Below are positions 1 to 7,623 of a stretch of DNA of 29,393 nucleotides, piece by piece. The position numbers and the translations under genes are program-made. The notes beneath the pieces are model-generated. The model ran no database searches, had not been told where the DNA came from, and saw only the letters and a list, made by a program, of their open reading frames with translations. Each line of letters begins with the position of its first letter. Within the stretch, counting starts at the first letter, position 1. Origin of the DNA: an uncultured Gilliamella sp. GTDB lineage: Bacteria; Pseudomonadota; Gammaproteobacteria; Enterobacterales; Enterobacteriaceae. The DNA is taken from assembly GCA_945291235.1 (NCBI GenBank), contig CALYQY010000020.1, positions 1 to 29,393 of the forward strand. The letters run 5' to 3'.

Positions 1-166
1 CAAATATAGTTCATTTAAATTAAGACAAATCTATGTCATGCTTATGATAACTACCAATAAGACGAATGGCTGTAAAAGTAAACTACTAACTATTCATTGT
101 TGCACATTTAAGATCTTGTCAGTATATAGTATTAGATCTGTCATTAAATAAACTCACATTCAAAAG

Positions 167-612
167 TGTATTTATTTGGGTTAGCTAAAGTGATTACCGG
201 CACAAAGAGAAAGGCATATTATTGGAACAATAAGCATGGGCTTTTGATATTGATAAATATGTCTTAGAGGCAATTTATGAACTTACTTTAATGAGAGTTT
301 ATAAAGATTTGGTTCTGATAACGGTGAGTGTATAAGATCATCATTGAAAAACCGTCAGCCAGAGAAAAAATTTAAAAGAATAGAGAGAATGTATTTATTT
401 TGGTTAGCTAAAGTGATTACAGGCACAACGACAAAGGCATATTGTTGGAATAATAAGGTGTGAGTTTTAGATGTTGATAAATATGTCTTAGAGGCAATCT
501 ATCTACTTACTTTGATCAGAGTTTATGAGGTTTGGTTTTGATAATGATGAGCGTATAAGATCGTCATTGAAAATACGTCAGTTAGATAAAAAATTTAAAG
601 GAATAGAGAGTA
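167..612. repeat. Imperfect tandem duplication, period 223 bp, two copies
   Basis: Two adjacent copies run 167-389 and 390-612. Landmarks recur exactly 223 bases apart: TTAGCTAAAGTGATTAC, AAATATGTCTTAGAGGCAAT and GAATAGAGAG. Small indels and substitutions separate the copies, which I judge roughly 80-85% identical by eye. Neither copy holds an intact gene. The remaining sequence in 1-656 is AT-rich and I see no gene, RNA or promoter in it that I can defend. Confidence 0.85.
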
Positions 613-632
613 GCAAGCAATATTTCCGGTAG
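172..632 (+). pseudogene. Degenerate coding relic inside the 223-bp tandem duplication
   Basis: Both copies encode similar peptides on the plus strand once frameshifts are allowed. Each begins LAKVITGT and contains KAY, WNNK, DKYVLEAIY and RVY. Each ends with the pattern RFG, DN, IRSSLK, RQ and KKFK. Stop codons and frame changes interrupt both copies; the longest open stretch is about 53 codons, from 305 to 463, and it bridges the copy junction. Protein-level conservation across the copies suggests a formerly translated repeat of about 74 residues. I do not recognise the family. It could also be a repeated fragment of a larger gene lost by rearrangement. Confidence 0.5.
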
Positions 633-642
633 AAATATTGCT
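616..642 (-). terminator. Hairpin after the ABC transporter operon
   Basis: An 11-bp perfect stem (AGCAATATTTC / GAAATATTGCT, loop of 5) begins 15 bases past the ATPase stop codon. No strong T-run follows on the minus strand, so it may act as a 3'-end stabiliser rather than a classical intrinsic terminator. Confidence 0.55.
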
Positions 643-656
643 TATTATATGAAGGA

Positions 657-1451
657 TTAACCTAATAGTAAGGCATCGTCGGTAACTTTCTCACCACGGG
701 TTTTTTCAAACATTTCAAGCAAGTCTGTGACCGTTAATTTACTTCTTTCTTCTCCTGATACATCAAGTACAACCTGTCCTTGATGAAGCATTACTGTTCT
801 GTTTCCATATTCTAAAGCTTGTTTCATTGAATGGGTAACCATCATTGTGGTTAATTGATTTTGACCAACAATTTCATTAGTTAGTTCTAAAACAAACTGT
901 GCCGTTTTAGGATCAAGGGCGGCAGTATGTTCATCAAGTAACAGTAATTTTGAAGGTTGTAAAGTCGACATTAGCAAGCTGACCGCTTGTCTTTGACCGC
1001 CAGAAAGCAAACCCATCATATCGGACAGGCGATTTTCAAGTCCTAAGTTCAAAGTAGCTAGCTTGTCTTTAAAAATTGCACGAAGTTTACCATTTAATGC
1101 CGGGATTAATCTAAATCTATGACCACGGTTATAAGCAATGGCTAGATTTTCTTCTATAGTTAAGTTCTCACAAGTACCGACCATAGGATCTTGAAAAACT
1201 CGGGCAACCATACCCGCTCTTTTCCAAGCTGGGCAACGGGTAACATCCTGATCATTGATAATAATATGTCCTGAATCAGCAAATAAATCACCACTTATAA
1301 CATTAAGTAACGAGCTTTTACCTGCACCATTACTACCAATAATAGTAACAAATTCACCTTTGCGGACGTTAAGATTTAATCCTCGTAAAACATGATTTTC
1401 AATCGGTGTTCCTTGATTAAAAGTTAATTGTATATCGCTAACCTTAATCAT
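657..1451 (-). CDS. ABC importer ATP-binding protein (TrpZ/LivF-like)
   Basis: Cytoplasmic ATPase, 264 aa, expected to energise the adjacent permease. Visible motifs: Walker A GSNGAGKSS (about 39-47), Q-loop Gln at about 87, signature LSGGQRQ (about 149-155), Walker B LLLLDE followed by HTAALD (about 169-180), and H-loop His at about 207. The start at 1451 is chosen because GAGGAAG sits just upstream and MIKV begins the typical fold; an in-frame extension to 1514 would run back into the permease gene. The permease stop codon ends one base before this ATG, so the two are translationally linked. It is the last gene of the transporter group. The ATPase function is certain; the substrate is not, since only the binding-protein family hints at it. 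Confidence 0.9.
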   Translation of the reverse strand: MIKVSDIQLTFNQGTPIENHVLRGLNLNVRKGEFVTIIGSNGAGKSSLLNVISGDLFADSGHIIINDQDVTRCPAWKRAGMVARVFQDPMVGTCENLTIEENLAIAYNRGHRFRLIPALNGKLRAIFKDKLATLNLGLENRLSDMMGLLSGGQRQAVSLLMSTLQPSKLLLLDEHTAALDPKTAQFVLELTNEIVGQNQLTTMMVTHSMKQALEYGNRTVMLHQGQVVLDVSGEERSKLTVTDLLEMFEKTRGEKVTDDALLLG

Positions 1452-1452
1452 G

Positions 1453-2397
1453 TTAACTTCCTCTTTTCTTTGAACGTTTTTGCAACTGCTTAGGTAACAC
1501 CAGCGCAAGGACAACTAAAATTGCTGTAATAAGATTTAAATCTTCCGTTCCAACGCCAATATCTTGTAAGAATTGATTGCTAAGGGCAAAGGCAATAAAT
1601 AAACGATATAAAATAGAGCCAAAAATAACCGCTAACATCACTGCCCATATACGTTTGGTTGGAAAGATACTTTCACCAATAATAATCGAAGCAAGACCTA
1701 TCACAATTGTTCCAACACCTATAGTAATATCGGCACCACCTTGAGTTTGAACAAATAAAGAGCCGCCTAATGCGATTAGACCATTGGATATTGCCATGCC
1801 AAGAATAGTGATACTGCCGGTTGGAATTCCTTGCGATTTTGCCATTCGTGGATTTGTACCGGTCGCCCTTAATGCTAAACCTTTTTGAGTATTTAAAAAT
1901 AGATTCAGTAATACCCAAAATACCACAACAAAAGCAAGTACCATTAAAGGTTGTACGATGTATTGATTACTATAATCTTCAGCAATAAATGGCGAGAATA
2001 TTGTTTTAGCATCCAGTAACGAAAGATTTGGTGAGCCTGCTAATCTAGGTGTTTCACCCATAACATATGGACCAATACCTAAGATCCGCAGATTGATCGA
2101 ATAAAGCCCAATCATCACTATAATACTTGAAAGTAATTGTAAAATATTGAGTTTAACGTACAGTAAACCTGTCATCGCACCCGCTAAACAGCCAGCAAGC
2201 ATACCAAGCAAGGTTGCAATCCATGGATCGATACCAACATAGATACATAATCCACAAACTGCGCCCCCTAGCGGAAAGCTTGCATCAGCGGTTAAATCGG
2301 GAAAATCAAGTAAACGGAAGGAGATAAATACACCTAAACTCACAAGGGCATAAATAAGTCCAATTCCAATTGAGCCTAATAAAAATTCAAAAGACAT
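1453..2397 (-). CDS. ABC importer permease (TrpY-like, branched-chain-permease fold)
   Basis: Integral membrane permease, 314 aa, with about eight or nine hydrophobic helices, belonging to the large BPD_transp_2 type used by LivH/LivM and TrpY-like systems. The N-terminus MSFEFLLGS, then GLIYALVSLGV and FRLLDFPDLT, is the typical opening of this family, which favours the ATG at 2397; an in-frame ATG at 2409 is possible but has no Shine-Dalgarno. The family's cytoplasmic coupling loop is recognisable at LRATGTNPRMAKSQGI. The C-terminus is basic (KQLQKRSKKRGS). The ATPase gene follows after one base, and the binding-protein gene lies upstream beyond a hairpin. No separate second permease is present, so the transporter is probably a homodimer in the membrane. 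Confidence 0.88.
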   Translation of the reverse strand: MSFEFLLGSIGIGLIYALVSLGVFISFRLLDFPDLTADASFPLGGAVCGLCIYVGIDPWIATLLGMLAGCLAGAMTGLLYVKLNILQLLSSIIVMIGLYSINLRILGIGPYVMGETPRLAGSPNLSLLDAKTIFSPFIAEDYSNQYIVQPLMVLAFVVVFWVLLNLFLNTQKGLALRATGTNPRMAKSQGIPTGSITILGMAISNGLIALGGSLFVQTQGGADITIGVGTIVIGLASIIIGESIFPTKRIWAVMLAVIFGSILYRLFIAFALSNQFLQDIGVGTEDLNLITAILVVLALVLPKQLQKRSKKRGS

Positions 2398-2416
2398 GAA
2401 AAGATCCATTAAAAGT

Positions 2417-2436
2417 AACCGCCAAAATTGGCGGTT
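2417..2436 (-). promoter_or_regulatory. Intercistronic hairpin between binding protein and permease
   Basis: AACCGCCAA / TTGGCGGTT is a perfect 9-bp stem with a two-base centre, placed between the binding-protein stop (2457) and the permease start (2397). On the minus strand it is followed by ACTTTTA. Such hairpins often protect an upstream binding-protein message or partly attenuate the permease; which applies here is inference. Confidence 0.55.
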
Positions 2437-2456
2437 TAGTTAATAAGAATAAACAG

Positions 2457-3434
2457 TTATTTTTCAATAATATTTTCTGCTGATTTTAACACTTCTTCTG
2501 ACAATGTGATTCCTTGTCGTTCAGCAGCTTTTTTATTAATTGTTAATTGTGTGATATTCCCCACTTGCGGCGGAATATCTCCGGGTTTTTCACCATTTAG
2601 TATTCGGATAACAATTTTACCAGCTTGACGGCCAAGATCATAATAGCTCATACCTAAAGCAGCAATAGCGCCACGCTCTGCTGATTCAGGGTTTGAGGCA
2701 ATAAGAGGGATTTTGCTTTCGTTAGCAACTTTAGCCAAAGCTTCATAGGCAGAAACCACATTGTTATCGGTGGTAGTATAGATCAAATCGACTTTACCTT
2801 TCAAACTTCTGGCTGCAGTAGAAATATCTGAAGTGCGTTGTGCCGGGGCGGCTATGATTTTCATTCCACGTTTTTCTAACGCTATTTGAAGCTCTTTTAA
2901 AATGATTGTTGAATTCACTTCGCTAGGGCTATAGACATAGCCAATATTTTTCGCATCGGGTTTAATTTTCAACATCAGATCAATTTGTGAATCGAGTGAA
3001 AGCGCATCAGATACGCCCGTTACATTTGTTTTTGATGCTTCCCAACTGGTTGTTAATTTAGCGGCAACCGGATCGGTAACGGCGGTAAACACAATTGGGA
3101 TAAGTTTTGTTGTGGCAACTAACGCTTGTGAACTTGGTGTTGCGATGCCAACAATCACATCCGGTTTACTTGCCGCAAACTGCTTGGCAATTTGAGCAGC
3201 ATTAGCACTACTACCTTGTGCACTTAAAAACTGCAATTTAAGATTTTTACCCGCAATATAACCGTTGTCTTTTAATTCATCTTCAACACCTTTTCGCACA
3301 TTATCTAATGCCGGATGTTCAACAATAGCGGTGATAGCTACATTTTTTTGCTCATCATTTGTTTCTGCGGAAGATGAGAAAGCCATAATGGATAAGCTTA
3401 ATAACATACAAAATTTTATAATCGTATTACGCAT
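2457..3434 (-). CDS. ABC substrate-binding protein, copy 1 (PF04392/TrpX-like)
   Basis: Periplasmic binding protein, 325 aa. A signal peptide covers about residues 1-23 (MRNTIIKF, hydrophobic core, then SSSA before ETND). The mature part opens KNVAITAIVEHPALD and carries the family blocks QGSSANAAQIA, DVIVGIATPSSQA, VFTAVTDPVAAKL, GYVYSPSEVNS, DLIYTTTDNNVVSAYEAL and GMSYYDLGRQAGK. Start 3434 is chosen for the strong AGGAG upstream and because the signal peptide begins there; the frame is open back to 3494. PF04392 members include pneumococcal TrpX, linked to tryptophan uptake, so an aromatic amino acid is a reasonable but unproven ligand. It is strongly similar to the protein encoded at 3756-4718, from which it probably arose by duplication. 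Confidence 0.9.
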   Translation of the reverse strand: MRNTIIKFCMLLSLSIMAFSSSAETNDEQKNVAITAIVEHPALDNVRKGVEDELKDNGYIAGKNLKLQFLSAQGSSANAAQIAKQFAASKPDVIVGIATPSSQALVATTKLIPIVFTAVTDPVAAKLTTSWEASKTNVTGVSDALSLDSQIDLMLKIKPDAKNIGYVYSPSEVNSTIILKELQIALEKRGMKIIAAPAQRTSDISTAARSLKGKVDLIYTTTDNNVVSAYEALAKVANESKIPLIASNPESAERGAIAALGMSYYDLGRQAGKIVIRILNGEKPGDIPPQVGNITQLTINKKAAERQGITLSEEVLKSAENIIEK

Positions 3435-3755
3435 AAGGTGCTCCTGTAAGAATTTTTTTACAATTAAGCGATTAATAGATTTACTATAAAGCAAAAACAG
3501 ATAATTTTCTAGAAAAAAAGAACAGTAATGGTGTAAATAATTTATTACACACTATGAGTGGCGGGGAGCAAAAACGCAATCTATTATTGGTAGATTAAAT
3601 AACACCAATTTAAGCGCATCATCAACTTTATGGGATAAGTTAAGATTAGTGAAGTGAATCAGGGGGGTGACTATAAGTTATACCTTGCTCAGTTTCGTGA
3701 GCAAAGTATAAAAGATATTGATAATGTTCGCGCCTGGTTATCGCTTAGTTATCAA
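3435..3755. other. Intergenic region between the two binding-protein genes
   Basis: This 321-bp stretch holds a likely minus-strand promoter (TATAGT at about 3483-3488, weak -35) and the TyrR-like palindrome listed separately. A plus-strand open frame at 3654-3854 overlaps the 3' end of the upstream binding-protein gene and is probably not real. I see no other gene. Confidence 0.5.
3532..3549. promoter_or_regulatory. TyrR-box-like palindrome upstream of binding protein 1
   Basis: TGTAAATAATTTATTACA matches the E. coli TyrR box (TGTAAA-N6-TTTACA) at 11 of 12 defined positions with the correct 18-bp span. It lies about 60 bp upstream of a TATAGT -10 candidate for the gene ending at 2457. The match and spacing are seen; TyrR binding is inference, and AT-rich DNA yields such matches by chance. 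Confidence 0.35.
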
Positions 3756-4718
3756 TTAGTTATCGCCAATGACTTTATAAGCCGACTCGATAATTTGGGG
3801 AGAAAGCGTGATCCCTTGTTTTTTCGCCGCTTGGGTATTTATAACAAGGCGTAATGCTTGACCTATTTCTGGTTTGATATCGCCAGCTTTTTCGCCTTTC
3901 AAAATCCGCACAACAAGTTTCCCGGATTGACGCCCAACATCATAATAACTCATGCCGTATGCCGCAACGGCACCACGCTCAATCGCATCGGGGAAAGATG
4001 CTAACAATGGAATTTTATTTTCATTAGCGAATTTTACTAAAGAATCATAAGCAGAAACCACATTATTATCAGTGGTCGTATAGATAAGATCAACTTTACC
4101 TTTTAGGGTATTTGCAGCAGTTGAAATATCGGCTGTTCGTTGTGCTGGCACGGCGACTAAAGCGATATTGTGTTTAGTTAACTCAGCTTGTAAATTTTTT
4201 AATACGACAGTGGAGTTAATTTCGTTTGGGCTATAAATATACCCAACTGATTTAACGTTAGGGACAATTTTTTTCATGAAATCGACCTGTGGCACAATTT
4301 CTTGATAATCCGACACGCCCGTAATATTGGTGCCACTTGGTTGCCAATCTTTTATTAATTTTGCCGCTATCGGATCGGTGATCCCAGCAAAAACAACCGG
4401 AATTTGTTTCGTTGCCGCCGCAGTAGCTTGAGCACTTGGCGTTGCGATTGCGACAATTACATCGGGTTTAGCTGCAACAAATTGTCTGGCTATTTGGGCT
4501 GCGGTAGCGCTACTTCCTTGCGCACTTTTATATTGCACTTTTAGATCTTGGTCTAATTTAAAGCCACTTTCTACTAATTCGTCTTTAACGCCATCACGAA
4601 TCTGATCTAACGAAGGGTGTTCAACAATCGCCGTTATAGCGACATTTTTAACCGTATTGGCCGAACTGAAAAATGGCGCAATGATTAACATAACAAACAA
4701 TAAAAAATAACGTTTCAT
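3756..4718 (-). CDS. ABC substrate-binding protein, copy 2 (PF04392/TrpX-like)
   Basis: Periplasmic binding protein, 320 aa. The signal peptide is about residues 1-20 (MKRYFLLFVMLIIAPFFSSA). The mature protein opens KNVAITAIVEHPSLD and shares every family block with copy 1: QGSSATAAQIA, DVIVAIATPSAQA, VVFAGITDPIAAKL, GYIYSPNEINS, DLIYTTTDNNVVSAYDSL and GMSYYDVGRQSGK. Identity to copy 1 looks about 55-65% by eye. It is the promoter-proximal gene of the group and has its own good promoter. The 321-bp gap to copy 1, with a second promoter candidate there, suggests the two binding proteins can be expressed separately. Differences lie in the ligand-proximal loops (SWEASKTNVTGVSD against DWQPSGTNITGVSD), so ligand ranges may differ. 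The Shine-Dalgarno (GAGTG) is weak. Confidence 0.9.
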   Translation of the reverse strand: MKRYFLLFVMLIIAPFFSSANTVKNVAITAIVEHPSLDQIRDGVKDELVESGFKLDQDLKVQYKSAQGSSATAAQIARQFVAAKPDVIVAIATPSAQATAAATKQIPVVFAGITDPIAAKLIKDWQPSGTNITGVSDYQEIVPQVDFMKKIVPNVKSVGYIYSPNEINSTVVLKNLQAELTKHNIALVAVPAQRTADISTAANTLKGKVDLIYTTTDNNVVSAYDSLVKFANENKIPLLASFPDAIERGAVAAYGMSYYDVGRQSGKLVVRILKGEKAGDIKPEIGQALRLVINTQAAKKQGITLSPQIIESAYKVIGDN

Positions 4719-4751
4719 AGATTACACTCATAAACTAGTACAGTGGTTCTA

Positions 4752-4780
4752 ATTCTAGTCTTATTATTTGCAAATGTTAA
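4752..4780 (-). promoter_or_regulatory. Sigma70-type promoter for binding protein 2
   Basis: On the minus strand TTAACA (4775-4780), a 17-bp spacer and TAGAAT (4752-4757) form a good sigma70 match. Transcription would start near 4745, giving a leader of about 27 nt before the ATG at 4718. No extended leader or riboswitch fits in this space. Confidence 0.5.
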
Positions 4781-4943
4781 GTTGTATTTTATTTTTATTT
4801 ACTTTGTACTTAATTAAGATAACAGGGTCGTCTAACGATTATTTATCGATCAGCTATCATCGGATGTTGAATAACCAAATACAATTGGCAAACATCTAAT
4901 CGCTGACTAATGTTTAATAGCAATAATATAAAGCAATCAACGA

Positions 4944-5852
4944 TTAGTTACCAAAAATAAACGGATTGATCCCACTTTTAGCAAATCCTTCTTCTTCGGT
5001 TTTTATATCTAAAATTAATGAAGCGATATCATCAGCAATCACTTCTAAATGTGGGTCTTTATCTTGATCAAAGATTTTCAGATAGCTTTGACAAGCATGA
5101 CAACATTCCGTTTTAATTGCGGCTAATGTATTATCCAGTGAAAAATATTCTATATGTTGTAAATCATCACAACTGGTACATTTTACTCGCGGTACATACC
5201 ACTCACTTTCACACAAACTACAATGTAAGTAACGTAAACCATTATTACCGCCAATTTGAATGACACTTGCCGCCGGCATACTATTACAAACAGGACATAA
5301 CCAACTGTTATCGGTATTTTCCGCAACCGCTTTACCTTTAATTTGGCTAGCTAACTGGCAATAGTAAAGCGAAAGCGCCGACCAAATAAATATCGATTCA
5401 TTACCTTCTACCTTATTGAGCTTACCATTGAGTAAATAAAGCGCTTTTTGCTGTAGTTGCTCAGCACTATTTTTAAGCAGTGACTCAATGACCAATGTAA
5501 TTTGCGGGGTTGTGTCGGAAATGGCTTGTAACAATTGATTTAAATATTTTTGCCACACATCGCTTAATGGTAAATTTTTTAAACTTAATGGTGGATTATC
5601 GTTATTTAACGGGATTGATTGGTGAAGCTCAACTGGTTGTTGTTTTACTAAATTAGCTTGTTGCTGGGCTATTTGAAGACAGAAATTTAAATAATCACTA
5701 AATGGGCTTTTTCGGGCTAATGCTTGTAAACGTTCTATTCGATGAGTATAAAGCGTTTTTGCAGAAGGATAAAAAACTAACGGGATTTGTTTAATAACTG
5801 AATTGAAATTGTGTTGTTCGAGTTGTGCTTGTGGGACAATTTTTATACTCAT
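4944..5852 (-). CDS. fdhE: Formate dehydrogenase accessory protein FdhE
   Basis: Cytoplasmic maturation factor for respiratory formate dehydrogenase, 302 aa (E. coli 309). It begins MSIKIVPQ and ends with the family tail INPFIF. The rubredoxin-like metal sites appear as four CxxC-type pairs in the C-terminal half: C186/C189, C211/C214, C225/C228 and C251/C254 with an extra C250. Conserved blocks include CPVCNSMPAASVIQIGG, GLRYLHCSLCESEW and DPHLEVIADDIASLILD. In E. coli FdhE interacts with the catalytic subunit and is needed for active enzyme, probably checking cofactor assembly. It follows the gamma-subunit gene by 86 bp in the same direction, the E. coli fdoGHI-fdhE order. FdhD, the sulfur-transfer partner, is not in the window. 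Confidence 0.95.
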   Translation of the reverse strand: MSIKIVPQAQLEQHNFNSVIKQIPLVFYPSAKTLYTHRIERLQALARKSPFSDYLNFCLQIAQQQANLVKQQPVELHQSIPLNNDNPPLSLKNLPLSDVWQKYLNQLLQAISDTTPQITLVIESLLKNSAEQLQQKALYLLNGKLNKVEGNESIFIWSALSLYYCQLASQIKGKAVAENTDNSWLCPVCNSMPAASVIQIGGNNGLRYLHCSLCESEWYVPRVKCTSCDDLQHIEYFSLDNTLAAIKTECCHACQSYLKIFDQDKDPHLEVIADDIASLILDIKTEEEGFAKSGINPFIFGN

Positions 5853-5938
5853 TATTGCTTACCTGTAATTATTATATTAACCATGATTTATTGTCAATTA
5901 AGAAACTTCCGCCGACAGGTATCAGCGGATAGTTTTAA

Positions 5939-6640
5939 TTATATTTCAGCCGGTTTTTGATCACTTTGCGTTGCCTGCTCAGTTTTGCTGTCTGAATTTT
6001 CTTTCAGTTCTTGTTGATAAAGCTGTTGCATTTCCTCCTCATACCATGCTGAGTGATTTTTACGTGCCCATGCTCTTGATACATAACCTGTAATCATCCC
6101 TTTGATCGAGCCTTTAACCCAAATAGCCATATAAGCGTGACCGATAGCAAGTAGAATTAAAGCGATTGCGGCAAGTGAATGGAAAAATATCGCAATACGG
6201 ACAATATAAACCGGGAAATAATCTGAAACGTATCTACGCCACATGATCATACCGGTAATAAACAAGACCGAAATTAAGCCCATAATGCACCAGAATAAAA
6301 ACTTTTGCCCGATATTGTATTTGCCTATCGGAATGCCTTCTTCTTTACCCATAATGACGCTTTTGAAGTTTTTAATCCAAATAATATCGTTTTTATTGGG
6401 GATGTTATGATGAGCCAGTTTTAAAAACATAAACATCAACAGTACAAAAACAACACAACCAATAATTGGATGTAATGCCCTAACTAATTGTGGTGTTCCG
6501 AGCACTAAGCTAAATAGTTTAATCGACGGAAAAAACAAAGATAAACCTGAAAGCGCAGTTAAAATAAACAAGCACACCATACACCAGTGGCAAAAGCGAA
6601 CAATAAGTGGTGTTCTTAATATCATTCCTTTTTTATTCAT
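5939..6640 (-). CDS. fdnI: Formate dehydrogenase gamma subunit, cytochrome b556
   Basis: Membrane cytochrome b that passes electrons from the beta subunit to quinone, 233 aa. Four hydrophobic helices lie at about 17-38, 55-75, 113-133 and 150-172. The four heme histidines of the E. coli subunit appear at matching places: H18, H57, H154 and H168. Family blocks [25 protein letters not shown] and [10 protein letters not shown] are present. I start it at 6640 because AGGAGAATCACC precedes that ATG and its N-terminus fits the family; an in-frame ATG at 6685 would lengthen the overlap. At 6640 the gene overlaps the fdnH stop by 8 bases. The polar C-terminal tail (about 205-233, rich in Gln, Glu and Lys) is longer than in E. 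coli. Confidence 0.93.
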   Translation of the reverse strand: MNKKGMILRTPLIVRFCHWCMVCLFILTALSGLSLFFPSIKLFSLVLGTPQLVRALHPIIGCVVFVLLMFMFLKLAHHNIPNKNDIIWIKNFKSVIMGKEEGIPIGKYNIGQKFLFWCIMGLISVLFITGMIMWRRYVSDYFPVYIVRIAIFFHSLAAIALILLAIGHAYMAIWVKGSIKGMITGYVSRAWARKNHSAWYEEEMQQLYQQELKENSDSKTEQATQSDQKPAEI

Positions 6641-7607
6641 GGTGATTCTCCTGTTGTGATGAATCGATACTATTTTTTCGACCAAAAATAGGTAGGCCTA
6701 AACGTTTTCTTGCTTGTTGATCGGCTTGTTTTTCGTGTTCAATATCATCTTCATCTACTTCAATTGCACCGACACCCATATAATGGAATAGTAATCCACC
6801 AAATGTAGCAACAAAGGCTGCAGCCGAAATCGGCTTCCAGACACCTTTCCAAAATTTAACAACGTCACTGATATGTGGATCTTTCGGTAAACCGTGATAA
6901 AGTTCTGGCTGATCAGCATGATGTAACACATACATAACATGCGTACCACCCACACCTTGAGGATCATAAAGCCCGGCATGCTCAAACCCACGTTTTTTCA
7001 GATCTTCAATACGATGCTCAGCATGGCGAATCATATCTTGCTTAGTACCAAAATGAATGGCGCCGGTTGGGCAGGTTTTGACACACGCCGGCTCTTGACC
7101 CACTGAAACCCGATCGACACATAACGTACATTTATAGGAGTGATTATCTTCTTTACTGACTCTTGGAATGTTAAATGGACAACCGGCCATACAGTAGCCA
7201 CAGCCAATACAGTGTTCTGACTGAAAATCAACGATACCGTTGGCATATTGTATAATTGCCCCTTCTGAAGGGCAGGCTTTTAAACAGCCCGGATCGGAAC
7301 AGTGCATACAACCATCTTTGCGTATTAACCATTCGAATTTACCATTTACTTCTACTTCCGAATAGCGCATAACCGTCCACGCTTTGGGTGCTAAATCAGC
7401 GGGATTATCATAAACACCAACGGTATGACCAACTTCAGCGCGTAAATCATTCCATTCGCTACACGCAACTTGGCAGGCTTTACAGCCGATGCAAGTTGTG
7501 ACATCGATTAATTTGGCTACCTCTTGCTGGTAGTCCCGAGCTCGTGGCGCCGGTGTTAAAGCATTGGTTGCTGAGCGGCGAATAATATCTTGAGTTTGTA
7601 ATGACAT
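6633..7607 (-). CDS. fdnH: Formate dehydrogenase beta subunit, four [4Fe-4S] clusters
   Basis: Electron-transfer subunit, 324 aa (E. coli FdnH 294, FdoH 300; also called FdxH). Sixteen cluster cysteines are visible in four groups: C39/42/45/49, C100/103/108/112, C133/136/139/143 and C160/163/175/179. A single C-terminal transmembrane helix (about 260-280) anchors it to the periplasmic face, as in E. coli Fdn-N. The N-terminus ([20 protein letters not shown]) and the block [20 protein letters not shown] are nearly identical to the E. coli proteins. It carries about 30 extra residues after the helix, facing the cytoplasm, that are highly charged and basic near the end. GGAGGAAG precedes the ATG, and the alpha-subunit stop is 16 bases upstream. 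Confidence 0.95.
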   Translation of the reverse strand: MSLQTQDIIRRSATNALTPAPRARDYQQEVAKLIDVTTCIGCKACQVACSEWNDLRAEVGHTVGVYDNPADLAPKAWTVMRYSEVEVNGKFEWLIRKDGCMHCSDPGCLKACPSEGAIIQYANGIVDFQSEHCIGCGYCMAGCPFNIPRVSKEDNHSYKCTLCVDRVSVGQEPACVKTCPTGAIHFGTKQDMIRHAEHRIEDLKKRGFEHAGLYDPQGVGGTHVMYVLHHADQPELYHGLPKDPHISDVVKFWKGVWKPISAAAFVATFGGLLFHYMGVGAIEVDEDDIEHEKQADQQARKRLGLPIFGRKNSIDSSQQENHHE

Positions 7608-7623
7608 AACTAAATCTTCCTCC

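Noticed and set aside
1..656. Possible CRISPR or insertion sequence at the repeat-rich left end
   Set aside because: The repeat has only two long adjacent copies with no spacers, and I see no terminal inverted repeats or transposase motif.
1452..1514. Upstream extension of the ABC ATPase gene
   Set aside because: It would overlap the permease coding sequence in another frame and bypass the good ribosome site before 1451.
3554..3597. MSGGEQKRNLLLVD reading resembling an ABC signature motif
   Set aside because: Only 14 codons before a stop, with no Walker A or other ABC motif nearby; the resemblance is probably chance.
3654..3854. Plus-strand open frame of 66 codons beginning MNQGGDYKLY
   Set aside because: Its last third lies antisense to the 3' end of a confident binding-protein gene, and the sequence matches no family I know. 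A weak AGGGGG-like run does not rescue it.
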